Shown: in pieces, positions 8,251 to 16,101 of the stretch
How positions within the stretch are numbered: the first letter of the stretch is position 1
How the letters are laid out: every line of letters begins with the position of its first letter
From: Lacibacter sp. H375
Lineage (GTDB): Bacteria > Bacteroidota > Bacteroidia > Chitinophagales > Chitinophagaceae
Direction: 5' to 3'
Assembly: GCF_037892425.1 (NCBI RefSeq)
Contig: NZ_JBBKTT010000001.1
Location: 1,240,001 to 1,304,000 of the forward strand
Length of the DNA stretch: 64,000 nt
The notes under the pieces: generated by a model
The model's database searches: none
The model's input: the letters and a program-made list of their open reading frames with translations, nothing else
What the model was told of the DNA's origin: nothing
Made by a program: the position numbers and the translations under genes

Positions 8251-9507
8251 TTAGCTAAGTTTTTGCATCGCCTCTTTCAGCTTGCCTAAAAATTCGGGGA
8301 TCTCTTCTTTACGACAGGTACCAACACTCAAGCGATACCAAGGAGAAGTTTTACTTGCACCAAATGCAGTGAAGGGAACAATTGCCAGCTTTGCTTCGTC
8401 CAATAAATATTGTGTTACATCTGCCTGTGTCTGTAATACATTGCCATCAGCTTTTTTCTTTCCAACAAGATCAATTTTTATGGTGAGATAAATAGCGCCC
8501 TGCGGAGCAACCACATCAACAGCAAATCCTTCGCTCTTTAACTGCAACAGACCTTTCGAAATTTCAGTGAGCCGGTAGCTGATCTCCTCTTTAAAATGGA
8601 CGAGGTAACGATCAATATTTTCTCTCTGTAATAAATATTTTGCTGTTGCTTTCTGTTCAGCCATTGGTGCCCACGCACCAACATGTGAAAGTATAGCCTT
8701 GAGCTTTGAAATGATCAACTCAGGACCAACAGACCAGCCGACACGAACGCCGGTTGCTGCAAACACTTTGCTGATACCATCTACAAACACGGTGATCTCT
8801 TTCATCTCCGGACGGAGTGTAACGGGATTGTAATGTTCGTTTCCGCCAAATGTCAATGTCCAATACATTTGATCGAACATCAGGAATAATTTCTTTGCGC
8901 CTTCTGCTCTTGATCTGTTCTCCTCCAAAATCATATCACAGATCTTTTCCAGTTCTTCTTTCGGGAACATTGTACCTGTTGGATTTTGCGGTGTACACAA
9001 ACACAGCAGGGTAGCGCCTTTAATATGTGGCTTGATATCGTTGGCTGTCGGCATGAAATTATTCTCAACAGTTGCTTCGATCAACACATGCTCTGCTTCT
9101 GTAAAATGTGCGTAGTGATTATTATTCCAGGAAGGTGCTGCATAAATTACTTTATCACCCTTGTCAACAATGGCACGAAAAATTGCATAGATAAGTGGAC
9201 GACCACCTGAAGCAATTTGAATTTCATTCACCCCATAATCTAATCCTTCACGCTCTTTTAAAAATTGCGAGACACTTTGCCGCAAATCCAGAATTCCTTC
9301 AGCTGCAGGGTAAGTAGTAAAGTGATGTTTATAAGCATCAATAATTTCATCTTCCAGTTCCTTAGGTATAGGAAATACACTGCTGTCGAAATCACCAATG
9401 GTGAAATTGTAAATGTGTTCGCCTTGGCGCATACGTTCTTTGATCTGGTTACCCAGTTTTACAATTTCAGAACCTATTAATGTTTCGGCGAGATGAGATA
9501 GCTTCAT
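8251..9507 (-). CDS. Class I/II PLP-dependent aminotransferase
   Basis: A 418-residue fold type I enzyme. Visible motifs are YPAAEGILDLRQS (substrate-binding region), SGGRPLIYAIFRA, TPQNPTG, FDQMYWTLTF in place of the usual DE-Y, and the PLP lysine in DGISKVFAATGVRVGW. The C-terminal arginine region (WYRLSVGTCRKEEI) would hold the alpha-carboxylate. It resembles aspartate/aromatic aminotransferases of Bacteroidota, but Trp after the YPAAEG loop and the unusual DQMYW motif leave the amino donor open. It is monocistronic, with an upstream TACTTTTG box and a shared terminator downstream. Confidence 0.8.
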   Translation of the reverse strand: MKLSHLAETLIGSEIVKLGNQIKERMRQGEHIYNFTIGDFDSSVFPIPKELEDEIIDAYKHHFTTYPAAEGILDLRQSVSQFLKEREGLDYGVNEIQIASGGRPLIYAIFRAIVDKGDKVIYAAPSWNNNHYAHFTEAEHVLIEATVENNFMPTANDIKPHIKGATLLCLCTPQNPTGTMFPKEELEKICDMILEENRSRAEGAKKLFLMFDQMYWTLTFGGNEHYNPVTLRPEMKEITVFVDGISKVFAATGVRVGWSVGPELIISKLKAILSHVGAWAPMAEQKATAKYLLQRENIDRYLVHFKEEISYRLTEISKGLLQLKSEGFAVDVVAPQGAIYLTIKIDLVGKKKADGNVLQTQADVTQYLLDEAKLAIVPFTAFGASKTSPWYRLSVGTCRKEEIPEFLGKLKEAMQKLS

Positions 9508-9570
9508 GTACTTATTTTTTGTAGTTCCGTTTTTGGCGGATCATAATTCTGCTCAATTTTTAAGAAAGCG

Positions 9571-9578
9571 CAAAAGTA
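9571..9578 (-). promoter_or_regulatory. TAnnTTTG -7 box of the aminotransferase gene
   Basis: The minus strand reads TACTTTTG here, 63 bases before the ATG at 9507. This matches the Bacteroidota -7 consensus TAnnTTTG. A TTG lies 22 bases further upstream, slightly too far for the ideal -33 spacing. Confidence 0.45.
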
Positions 9579-9654
9579 GGGCAAGACCATGAAAAACGAT
9601 CAACTGTTCGTTTATTGACATAGTACAAAGAGCCTCTTACTCTAAGCAGTTGCA

Positions 9655-10758
9655 TTATTCTTCCATACGATCCAAACAACCATGTTCTTTTTTTAGAATA
9701 TCATCATATGCATCGGCTTTCTGAAATAACTCACGAAACTGCAGCTCTCCATTTTCATGTGAAAGATCAAGGTCATAGATAATACGACTCAACACAATAT
9801 TCTGGTTTTGGCAACTCAGCACCAGGCCCTTGTTGTGATAATTTTCCTGCAATAAATATTGATACAGCGGTTTTATCTTCGTCCCATCCGATGGCAGCAG
9901 GCAGAGATAAGCATCGCTGGCAATAAAATAATTTTCAGGATTATAACGGATAACAATTTTTGCACTCCCTTCTTTTACGCTCCAGATGTTTACTCCCTCC
10001 CGTGCAAGTTTAATATCCTTACCTAACGCTCTCAGAATATTTTCGATAGTCTTACTCACACCAACGGGTTCGTACTCTTCTGTTGGCAATTCGGGAAGTT
10101 TTACTTCGCTGCCGCATGAAGGACAATATTTTCCATTGTCAATATTCTCTGGCAATACCAAAAACTCACAGGCATGACAACGGGTAGAAGGTTTGCCTTT
10201 ATAAGGCGCATAAATATCCAGCGCCGTTCGCAGGTATTGTTCAGGCAATGCGAAACCAAGATTATCGCCTCCACGTATGATGAATGTGTTTACACCAATT
10301 ACTTCTCCATTCATGTTCACCAATGGTCCACCGCTGTTACCGGGATTAATCGCTGCATCAATTTGTATGTACTTTAATCCTTCCCGCACACGATCAACTT
10401 TCGAGATCACACCTTGAGTTGCTGTATAATTTAATCCGTACGGATGACCAATTGCGATCACCGGATCTCCATCTTTCATTCGTGCATATTCGCCCAGTTT
10501 TATTTCAGGCAACTGTACTTGTGGCGGTGCCTGCAAAAAAGCAAGATCATGTTTACGATCGGTATACCACACACGACTTAATTCTTTTTCAAATTGTTTG
10601 CCCGCAATGGTTACCTCAGTATTTGTGTCAACTACATGATTGTTGGTGACAATAAGATCATACTTGCGCAGGTAAAAACCAGTGCCTGTACCTGTTTGTG
10701 TGGCAATTTGTATGATGGTATCCTTGAAGGAATCAACTATCTCGACCGTTGATGGCAT
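9655..10758 (-). CDS. Cytoplasmic trypsin-like (S1C/HtrA-type) serine protease with zinc ribbon and YbjN-like C-terminal domain
   Basis: A 367-residue protein in three parts. Residues 1-185 are an HtrA-like protease with the triad His41 (VTNNHVVD), Asp71 (RKHDLAFL) and Ser142 (NPGNSGGPL). Residues 194-215 form a zinc ribbon with C194-x2-C197 and C212-x2-C215. Residues about 235-365 look alpha/beta (VLSCQNQNIVLSRIIYDLD, then FQKADAYDDILKKEHG) and resemble YbjN/CesT chaperone-like domains; this last point is inference. There is no signal peptide and no PDZ domain, unlike DegP/DegQ, so it should act in the cytoplasm. It is the second gene of an operon with the 10790-12115 gene (31-base gap). Confidence 0.8.
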   Translation of the reverse strand: MPSTVEIVDSFKDTIIQIATQTGTGTGFYLRKYDLIVTNNHVVDTNTEVTIAGKQFEKELSRVWYTDRKHDLAFLQAPPQVQLPEIKLGEYARMKDGDPVIAIGHPYGLNYTATQGVISKVDRVREGLKYIQIDAAINPGNSGGPLVNMNGEVIGVNTFIIRGGDNLGFALPEQYLRTALDIYAPYKGKPSTRCHACEFLVLPENIDNGKYCPSCGSEVKLPELPTEEYEPVGVSKTIENILRALGKDIKLAREGVNIWSVKEGSAKIVIRYNPENYFIASDAYLCLLPSDGTKIKPLYQYLLQENYHNKGLVLSCQNQNIVLSRIIYDLDLSHENGELQFRELFQKADAYDDILKKEHGCLDRMEE

Positions 10759-10789
10759 TGATTATATTTGATTTTAATGATGAGATAAT

Positions 10790-12115
10790 TTACTTGACTT
10801 CCGTATTCACAAACTCTATCTCTGCTGTAAACGATAATGTAAAACTGAGTAATGAATCATATTTCAGGTTCTCTGTTTTGAAATTGATCTGTGGATATTT
10901 TTCACGCCATTTATCTATAATGGCGGAGATCTTTTGCCCGATCAATTCTCTGTTGAATTGTTGTGTTTTGCTGTTATATAACTCTTCAGTAAAACCAAGA
11001 TCACGGAAAAAATCTGCATACGATATTTTCATTAAAATAAGATAGAGATCAGTAATTGGCTTTGGTAAACTGAAATTATACTGGCAATAACCCAATCCAT
11101 ATTCACTTATCTGTTGTGCCACATATGGTTGATTATTGTCTTTGAACCAAACCGTGTTTTGGTTAGCACCAAAAATAGAATCAGCAATTATTTTTTGCTG
11201 TGTTGGCTGTGTAATTGCAAAACTGTGTTTGCTCCTGAAGAGGCTCGGGAAAACATCTTCTTTTGTTTTCGTCATCATCTTTAAAAAGCCCTGTAGCATT
11301 GTTTTGTTCTTTTCACTTGCCGGTTTATCGTCTTTCATAAAGAAAACCGCAACAAGATCTTCAAGATCGTATAACAACCGGCTCTCCGGCACAATCAAAA
11401 AATCGATTCGGTAAGCAAGATTCAGCAGCAGGTAAGAAATTCCGCCGCTCATTTTGTCCGGATCCAACTGTTCAATGGCCGACGCTGTTTCCCTGATCCA
11501 TTGAATAAGATAATTATACTTCACTTCCTTTTCTGAATCAGCTATCTGTTCTATATGTTCTGTATCTATTGGCAACAGCGTTTGAAAATCCTGTAATAAC
11601 AGATCGTCCTGCTTATCGGCCCGGGTGGCTAATTCCTTGAACGCATAATAAAGCTTGTTGGGATTGGCCGTATTCATCTCTGTATCAAAACACATACAAA
11701 GGCGGTCAGCATCCAGCCCGTATCTGCAATAAAAGAGATTAAAATTATGTTCCAGCAAGCGACGCATCACCGGTACAGAAGGCAGCACCATGCGGGCCAA
11801 TGTTACCTCGGCCGACAGGCTTTCCCCGTTATAGCGTCCACGAACCAGCTTACTTCCCTGGTAAAATGTAAAAGTTTTTTCTGTACCACTGGTTGATGTT
11901 TGCACATTTTGCAAGTCATCATCACGCATATAATCAAAGAAAGCTTCTATGCTTTCATAATATTTTTTTTCTTTGAAGAGGTTTTCCGCATCGGCCCATC
12001 GTTTTGTTTTATGCAGGGTTTTATTGTTATCGCTGTAACGTCCAAAAGTAATGGGTGGTGTTACCGCTTCCGGGATTTGTTTTTTCTTGGTCCAGCCAAA
12101 TAGTTTGTCCAGCAT
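10790..12115 (-). CDS. Unknown protein paired with the trypsin-like protease; possible YbjN/CesT-like domain
   Basis: About 441 residues from ATG 12115 (an in-frame TTG at 12121 is the only earlier codon). After a basic N-terminus and a short helical hairpin (KRWADAENLFKEKKYYESIE) comes a stretch like YbjN/type III chaperone folds: VTLARMVLPSVPVMRRLLEH, FNLFYCRYGLDADRLCMCFD, ending ELATRADKQDDLLLQDF. The rest is helical with no catalytic motif I recognise. No signal peptide or membrane segment. The stop lies 31 bases before the protease gene, so the two are likely co-transcribed and may act together, for instance as substrate or adaptor of the protease. A TACATTCG box (minus, 12136-12143) lies 20 bases before the ATG. 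Confidence 0.6.
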   Translation of the reverse strand: MLDKLFGWTKKKQIPEAVTPPITFGRYSDNNKTLHKTKRWADAENLFKEKKYYESIEAFFDYMRDDDLQNVQTSTSGTEKTFTFYQGSKLVRGRYNGESLSAEVTLARMVLPSVPVMRRLLEHNFNLFYCRYGLDADRLCMCFDTEMNTANPNKLYYAFKELATRADKQDDLLLQDFQTLLPIDTEHIEQIADSEKEVKYNYLIQWIRETASAIEQLDPDKMSGGISYLLLNLAYRIDFLIVPESRLLYDLEDLVAVFFMKDDKPASEKNKTMLQGFLKMMTKTKEDVFPSLFRSKHSFAITQPTQQKIIADSIFGANQNTVWFKDNNQPYVAQQISEYGLGYCQYNFSLPKPITDLYLILMKISYADFFRDLGFTEELYNSKTQQFNRELIGQKISAIIDKWREKYPQINFKTENLKYDSLLSFTLSFTAEIEFVNTEVK

Positions 12116-12292
12116 CTTCAAGCAATTAATAAGGTCGAATGTACAATGATTTTACTGCAATGTTTTCTTGTTTTACAGGCATTCTTCCCCTGTGAGTAAG
12201 GCTGAAAACAAGTTGATAATTTAACCCTTATCTTGCAGGCTCATGAGGCAAAAATGCCTTACCTTCCCCGTTATTAAATTAAGAACAGCGTT

Positions 12293-13408
12293 ATGAAGTT
12301 TATCGTTTCGTCATCGGCTTTACTGAAACAACTGCAGCAGATCAATGGTGTAATTAATGCCAACACCGTATTACCCATTCTGGAAGATTTTTTATTTGAG
12401 ATCAACAAGAACAAGCTCACCGTGGTTGCTACCGATCTGGAAACTGTGATGAAGATCCACATGGATATTGAAGCCAAAGACAATGGCCGGGTGTGTATTC
12501 CTGCACGTATCCTGATGGATACCTTAAAGAATTTACCTGATCAACCACTCACCTTTAATATTGATAAGAACTTTGGTATTGAAATTACCAGCGACAGTGG
12601 TAAGTATAAAGTAATGGGCGAAAACCCAGACAATTTCCCGAAAGAACCTGTGGCTGATGATACTACTTCATTCACCACTACTTCTTCAGCATTGGTTACT
12701 GCCATCAACAAAACATTGTTTGCGGTGAGTAATGATGATCTGCGTCCTGCAATGACGGGTGTGTATTTCGAACTCGATAAAAAAGGATTGACCTTTGTTG
12801 CAACAGATGCACATCGTTTGGTACGTTACAAGCGTACTGATGTAAGTTGCCCGAAGAGTGAAAACTTCATCGTTCCAAAAAAACCATTGAACTTATTAAA
12901 AACAGCATTGCCTGATAATGAAGATGAGATCACACTCTCTTACAACAGCAACCACCTGTTTGTTGTTCATGGTACAACTGAACTTGTCTGCCGCTTGATC
13001 GATGCTCGTTTCCCTGATTATAAAGTAGTGATCCCTGCAGATAATCCTTACAGCATGATCGCAGGACGCAACGAATTGGCTGGTGCATTACGACGTGTAA
13101 GCGTGTTCAGTAACAAGAGTACTAACCAGGTGGTGTTGAGCATTGGCGGAAGTTCATTGCAGTTAGCTGCACAGGATGTTGATTTTAGTTTTGAAGGTAA
13201 TGAGCGTATGAAATGCCAATACGATGGTGAGGATATGCAAATTGCTTTCAATGCAAAATTCTTAGTGGAGATGCTGAACGCTGTTGAAACAGACGAAGTA
13301 AAAATGGAATTGAGTACGCCGACAAAAGCCGGCCTCATTAAACCAACAGAACAAAACGAAGGTGAAGATGTGTTGATGCTGGTAATGCCGCTTATGTTGA
13401 ATCAATAA
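12293..13408 (+). CDS. dnaN: DNA polymerase III subunit beta (sliding clamp)
   Basis: A 371-residue protein with three repeated clamp domains. N-terminal MKFIVSSSALLKQLQQINGV and LPILEDFLFE, then TVVATDLETVM; domain 2 includes FVATDAHRLVRYK; the C-terminus ends EGEDVLMLVMPLML, the usual hydrophobic protein-binding end. It encircles DNA as a dimer and tethers polymerase III, mismatch-repair and ligase partners. It is monocistronic with its own terminator; dnaA and recF are not adjacent. It lies about 26 kb from the DnaA-box cluster at 38.3-38.7 kb. Confidence 0.95.
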   Translation: MKFIVSSSALLKQLQQINGVINANTVLPILEDFLFEINKNKLTVVATDLETVMKIHMDIEAKDNGRVCIPARILMDTLKNLPDQPLTFNIDKNFGIEITSDSGKYKVMGENPDNFPKEPVADDTTSFTTTSSALVTAINKTLFAVSNDDLRPAMTGVYFELDKKGLTFVATDAHRLVRYKRTDVSCPKSENFIVPKKPLNLLKTALPDNEDEITLSYNSNHLFVVHGTTELVCRLIDARFPDYKVVIPADNPYSMIAGRNELAGALRRVSVFSNKSTNQVVLSIGGSSLQLAAQDVDFSFEGNERMKCQYDGEDMQIAFNAKFLVEMLNAVETDEVKMELSTPTKAGLIKPTEQNEGEDVLMLVMPLMLNQ

Positions 13409-13433
13409 AGAATATAGAAACCAATACTAACAA

Positions 13434-13467
13434 TAAAAGTCCCGCTTGCAAGAACGGGATTTTTTAT
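13434..13467. terminator. Intrinsic terminator after dnaN, bidirectional
   Basis: GC arms TCCCG (13440-13444) and CGGGA (13455-13459) are flanked by an A-run upstream and TTTTTT downstream. It lies between dnaN and the convergent minus-strand gene and can serve both. Confidence 0.85.
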
Positions 13468-13473
13468 TGAACA

Positions 13474-13953
13474 TTATTTTACAGGTATATTGTTGGCTTC
13501 GAATGTTGAAATTAAATCTCGCATTTTGTGTTCGGAGAAGTGATCTAAGTTCATATTAACCGTAAACACAAGCGTTTTCTCTTTCAAAATTTCAACAGAA
13601 AGAATTTTTCGTTTTGGAAGCCATTTACTTTTTGATTCCCAATCTTCTTTTTTAACGTGCATGTTTTCAAACGAAGTTTTCATTTTTCTCAACTTCGTTA
13701 AATAACCTTTTGAATAGAAATGAAGTTCCTTATTATCCTCATCAAATCTGATTTCCTGCACTCTGTCAACCAGCATTAAACGGACGATACTTACTAATAA
13801 AAAAAAGTAGAATAAATAGGGAGCATTATTTGATTTATGCGGAAAAAACAGCAGCAAAACACCTAATATCACTAGATAAGAGATAAGGGAACAGGCTATT
13901 TGCAAAAAGAATTGATGCTTTAGTAACGGCTTATCAGTTATAAATGCTGTCAT
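13474..13953 (-). CDS. Hypothetical membrane protein, PH-like C-terminal domain possible
   Basis: A 159-residue protein with two hydrophobic segments (about 17-39 and 47-62) and a soluble C-terminal half of alternating beta strands (QEIRFDEDNKELHFYSKGY, ILSVEILKEKTLVFTVNMNL). This plan, two membrane helices followed by a small beta domain, resembles YcxB or bacterial PH-domain proteins, but I do not recognise a specific family. It is divergent from the DUF2007 gene, sharing a very short 22-to-50-base intergenic region. Confidence 0.55.
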   Translation of the reverse strand: MTAFITDKPLLKHQFFLQIACSLISYLVILGVLLLFFPHKSNNAPYLFYFFLLVSIVRLMLVDRVQEIRFDEDNKELHFYSKGYLTKLRKMKTSFENMHVKKEDWESKSKWLPKRKILSVEILKEKTLVFTVNMNLDHFSEHKMRDLISTFEANNIPVK

Positions 13954-14002
13954 GGTATAATGCCTTTACAAAATAATGAATCTTTTCATTGTATTTTTAG
14001 TC

Positions 14003-14425
14003 ATGAGCTACACCATCCTCAACACATACGATAACTACATCGACGCCAACCTTCACATGATGCAACTACAGGAAGAAGGCATCAACTGCTGGCTCAAAGA
14101 TGAAAACACAGTTACCATCGATCCGCTGTTGACCAATGCCATTGGCGGTATTAAGCTCATGGTGCATGAAACACAAAAGGACCGGGCAACAGATCTGCTG
14201 CGTACCATCGTCAACAAAGCAAAAGAGAACCGGGCCTGCCCTTACTGCGGATCATTGAATGTGGAGTATATTTTCAGCAACCGGAAAACGTCTAATTGGT
14301 TCAGCGCCATTTTTACTTATCTGTTAGGAGGCTATGCTCTGGCTTCTGAAAAAATGTATCATTGTTTTGATTGCGAAAAAGAGTTTTCTGAAGTGAAAGA
14401 AAAACCGTCTGACGCCCTCGTCTGA
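14003..14425 (+). CDS. DUF2007 domain protein with C-terminal zinc ribbon
   Basis: From ATG 14003 (MSYTILNTYDNYIDANLHMM) the product has 140 residues; an in-frame ATG at 13976 would add a hydrophobic stretch not expected for this family. Residues 1-70 match the DUF2007 putative signal-transducing fold (EEGINCWLKDENTVTIDPLL, then GIKLMVHETQKDRATDLL). Then comes a zinc ribbon with CPYCGS and CFDCEKEF, interrupted by a short hydrophobic segment (WFSAIFTYLLGGYAL). Role unknown. The last codons form the left arm of a long inverted repeat. Confidence 0.7.
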   Translation: MSYTILNTYDNYIDANLHMMQLQEEGINCWLKDENTVTIDPLLTNAIGGIKLMVHETQKDRATDLLRTIVNKAKENRACPYCGSLNVEYIFSNRKTSNWFSAIFTYLLGGYALASEKMYHCFDCEKEFSEVKEKPSDALV

Positions 14426-14465
14426 CGGATGAGAACTCCCAAAAATACTGTCAGACGAGGGCATC
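14411..14465. terminator. Long inverted repeat overlapping a stop codon
   Basis: Arms GACGCCCTCGTCTGAC (14411-14426) and GTCAGACGAGGGCATC (14450-14465) pair at 15 of 16 positions around a 23-base loop. The left arm includes the stop codon of the DUF2007 gene. The T-run comes only about 14 bases later, so it may be a terminator, an mRNA 3' stabiliser or a repeat element. Confidence 0.55.
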
Positions 14466-14533
14466 AGGCAGGCATTAAACAATTTTTTTTCATCCATGAA
14501 AGCCTTCGTAACTTTTGACCTAATTGTAACGCC

Positions 14534-15358
14534 ATGTGGAACGACATCCTGAACCACTTTCAAACACTTGAACATCGTCCGCTCGAACGGATGGCGATAC
14601 TTGTGGGTGGTCTTTTACTTTTCTGGATCATTGAAGGGGCTATCCCTTTGTTTCCGCTCCGTTACAAGAAAACAAAATTGCGCCATGCAGGTGTAAACTT
14701 TGTGTTCACCGTTATCCATCTCATCATTCATACATTCCTGGCAATACTCATTATCAAGTTATCAGATTGGTGTGCGTCAGCTGAATTTGGTCTCGTATAC
14801 TGGACAAATGCCAACATACTTGTTACCATTTTTATTGGTGTGCTTGCTCTCGATTTCAGCAGCTGGTTGGTGCATCTCGTAATGCATAAAGTGCCTTTGC
14901 TCTGGCGTTTTCATCTTATTCATCACAGCGATACCAATGTGGATGTAACAACAGGTCTTCGTCATCATCCCGGCGATAGCTTGTTGAGAGGTATCTTTTT
15001 TCTGCTGCTCATCTTTATTTCGGGCGCACCGATGTACAGCGTAATGATCTATCAAACGCTGGTTGTGCTGGCAACTGCATTTACACATGCCAACATCCGT
15101 CTGCCGGTAAAACTTGATAAAGCACTCAGTTATATTCTCATTTCACCCAATATGCACAAAGTGCATCATCACTGGAAACAGCCTTATACCGATAGTAATT
15201 ATGGTGCTGTTTTCTCTATTTGGGATCGCCTGCTTGGTACCTTCACCAGTCTTGATATAAAGGATGTGCGTTATGGCCTCGACCGGTATTATCCTGAAGA
15301 GAAAGACGAAAATGTAATGGAGCTGCTGAAAAAGCCCTTTGGCAAACTGGAAAAATAG
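14534..15358 (+). CDS. Sterol desaturase / fatty acid hydroxylase superfamily membrane protein
   Basis: A 274-residue integral membrane protein with four or five hydrophobic helices. The di-iron histidine clusters are visible: HLVMH (about 116-120), HLIHH (about 132-136), RHH (about 148-150), and C-terminal MHKVHHHW. These ligate two irons for O2-dependent hydroxylation or desaturation of lipids. Candidate substrates include fatty acids, carotenoids or sphingolipids, which are common in this lineage. The start at 14534 directly gives MWNDILNHFQ. It is monocistronic with a strong terminator. Confidence 0.85.
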   Translation: MWNDILNHFQTLEHRPLERMAILVGGLLLFWIIEGAIPLFPLRYKKTKLRHAGVNFVFTVIHLIIHTFLAILIIKLSDWCASAEFGLVYWTNANILVTIFIGVLALDFSSWLVHLVMHKVPLLWRFHLIHHSDTNVDVTTGLRHHPGDSLLRGIFFLLLIFISGAPMYSVMIYQTLVVLATAFTHANIRLPVKLDKALSYILISPNMHKVHHHWKQPYTDSNYGAVFSIWDRLLGTFTSLDIKDVRYGLDRYYPEEKDENVMELLKKPFGKLEK

Positions 15359-15468
15359 ACCAGCTACGTCGAAACTCTATCTCCTGATTTCATCATTTTG
15401 CTGATAATATTGGCTAAAGCAGGCAGTTCAAAAAAAATCTCTAACTTTTTAAAAAATATTTTCTATTG

Positions 15469-15500
15469 ATAAAGCGCTGTAAAACAGCGCTTTAATTTTT
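15469..15500 (+). terminator. Intrinsic terminator
   Basis: Perfect arms TAAAGCGCTG (15470-15479) and CAGCGCTTTA (15485-15494) with loop TAAAA, followed by ATTTTTAT. It closes the hydroxylase gene. Confidence 0.9.
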
Positions 15501-15539
15501 ATAAACTATCGTTTTCTGCCAGCTACTAAAAAAAAGATG

Positions 15540-15579
15540 GTACTTTGTGTTGCATAGTACTGAATTTTCATTAGCTTTG
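15540..15579 (+). promoter_or_regulatory. padR promoter with overlapping inverted repeat (candidate PadR operator)
   Basis: TTG (15550-15552), a 19-base spacer and TAGCTTTG (15572-15579) match the Bacteroidota promoter TTG-N19-TAnnTTTG. The inverted repeat GTACT-N11-AGTAC (15540-15560) covers the -33 element. It is 105 bases before the PadR ATG. Autoregulation is inferred. Confidence 0.6.
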
Positions 15580-15683
15580 TTTTGTCAATGTAATTAAGGT
15601 GATTGGAAGGCAGAAGCAAAAAGGAAGAGCTCTCCCCAATGATTCTCCACCACCTTTCACCAAATAAACAAACTCCTCAGGTT

Positions 15684-16082
15684 ATGAATATCGAGAACAC
15701 ACAAAGCCAGATGCGCAAGGGAGTCCTGGAGTTTTGCATTCTCTCCGTTATCCAACGGGGCGAAGTGTACCCCAGTGATATTATTGAGGAAATGAAAAAG
15801 GCAAACCTTAACATCCTCGAAGGAACCCTGTATCCACTACTTACCCGATTGAAAAATGCCGACCTGCTAACTTACCGCTGGGTTGAAAGCAGCAGCGGCC
15901 CGCCACGAAAATATTTTGCACTAACAGAAAAAGGAGCAGCCTTTTACAAAGAACTGGAACAAACATGGAACGAAATGTCCAGTTCGGTTGAAGCCGTAAC
16001 CAAGAAGAACGGCCGAGCCAATGCCGTTGTAACCGGTGAAAGCGTTCAGGTTCATCCTCCATCTGCTGAAAGCCCACTTTAA
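15684..16082 (+). CDS. PadR family transcriptional regulator
   Basis: About 132 residues from ATG 15684 (MNIENTQSQMRKGVLEFCIL); an upstream in-frame start at 15603 would add an unconserved stretch. The winged helix is clear: KGVLEFCILSVIQRGEVYPS, DIIEEMKKANLNILEGTLYP, LLTRLKNADLLTYRW, then SSSGPPRKYFALTEKGAAFY. PadR proteins repress their target until a ligand or stress binds. The partner PspC-domain gene follows 19 bases later, a pairing frequent in Bacteroidota, so the regulator probably controls its own operon in response to envelope stress. Confidence 0.92.
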   Translation: MNIENTQSQMRKGVLEFCILSVIQRGEVYPSDIIEEMKKANLNILEGTLYPLLTRLKNADLLTYRWVESSSGPPRKYFALTEKGAAFYKELEQTWNEMSSSVEAVTKKNGRANAVVTGESVQVHPPSAESPL

Positions 16083-16101
16083 CCATTAAACTGTTATTAT
16101 T

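Noticed and set aside
13976-14002. Earlier ATG for the DUF2007 gene
   Set aside because: Adds a hydrophobic leader not typical of this cytoplasmic family and crowds the divergent gene's promoter.
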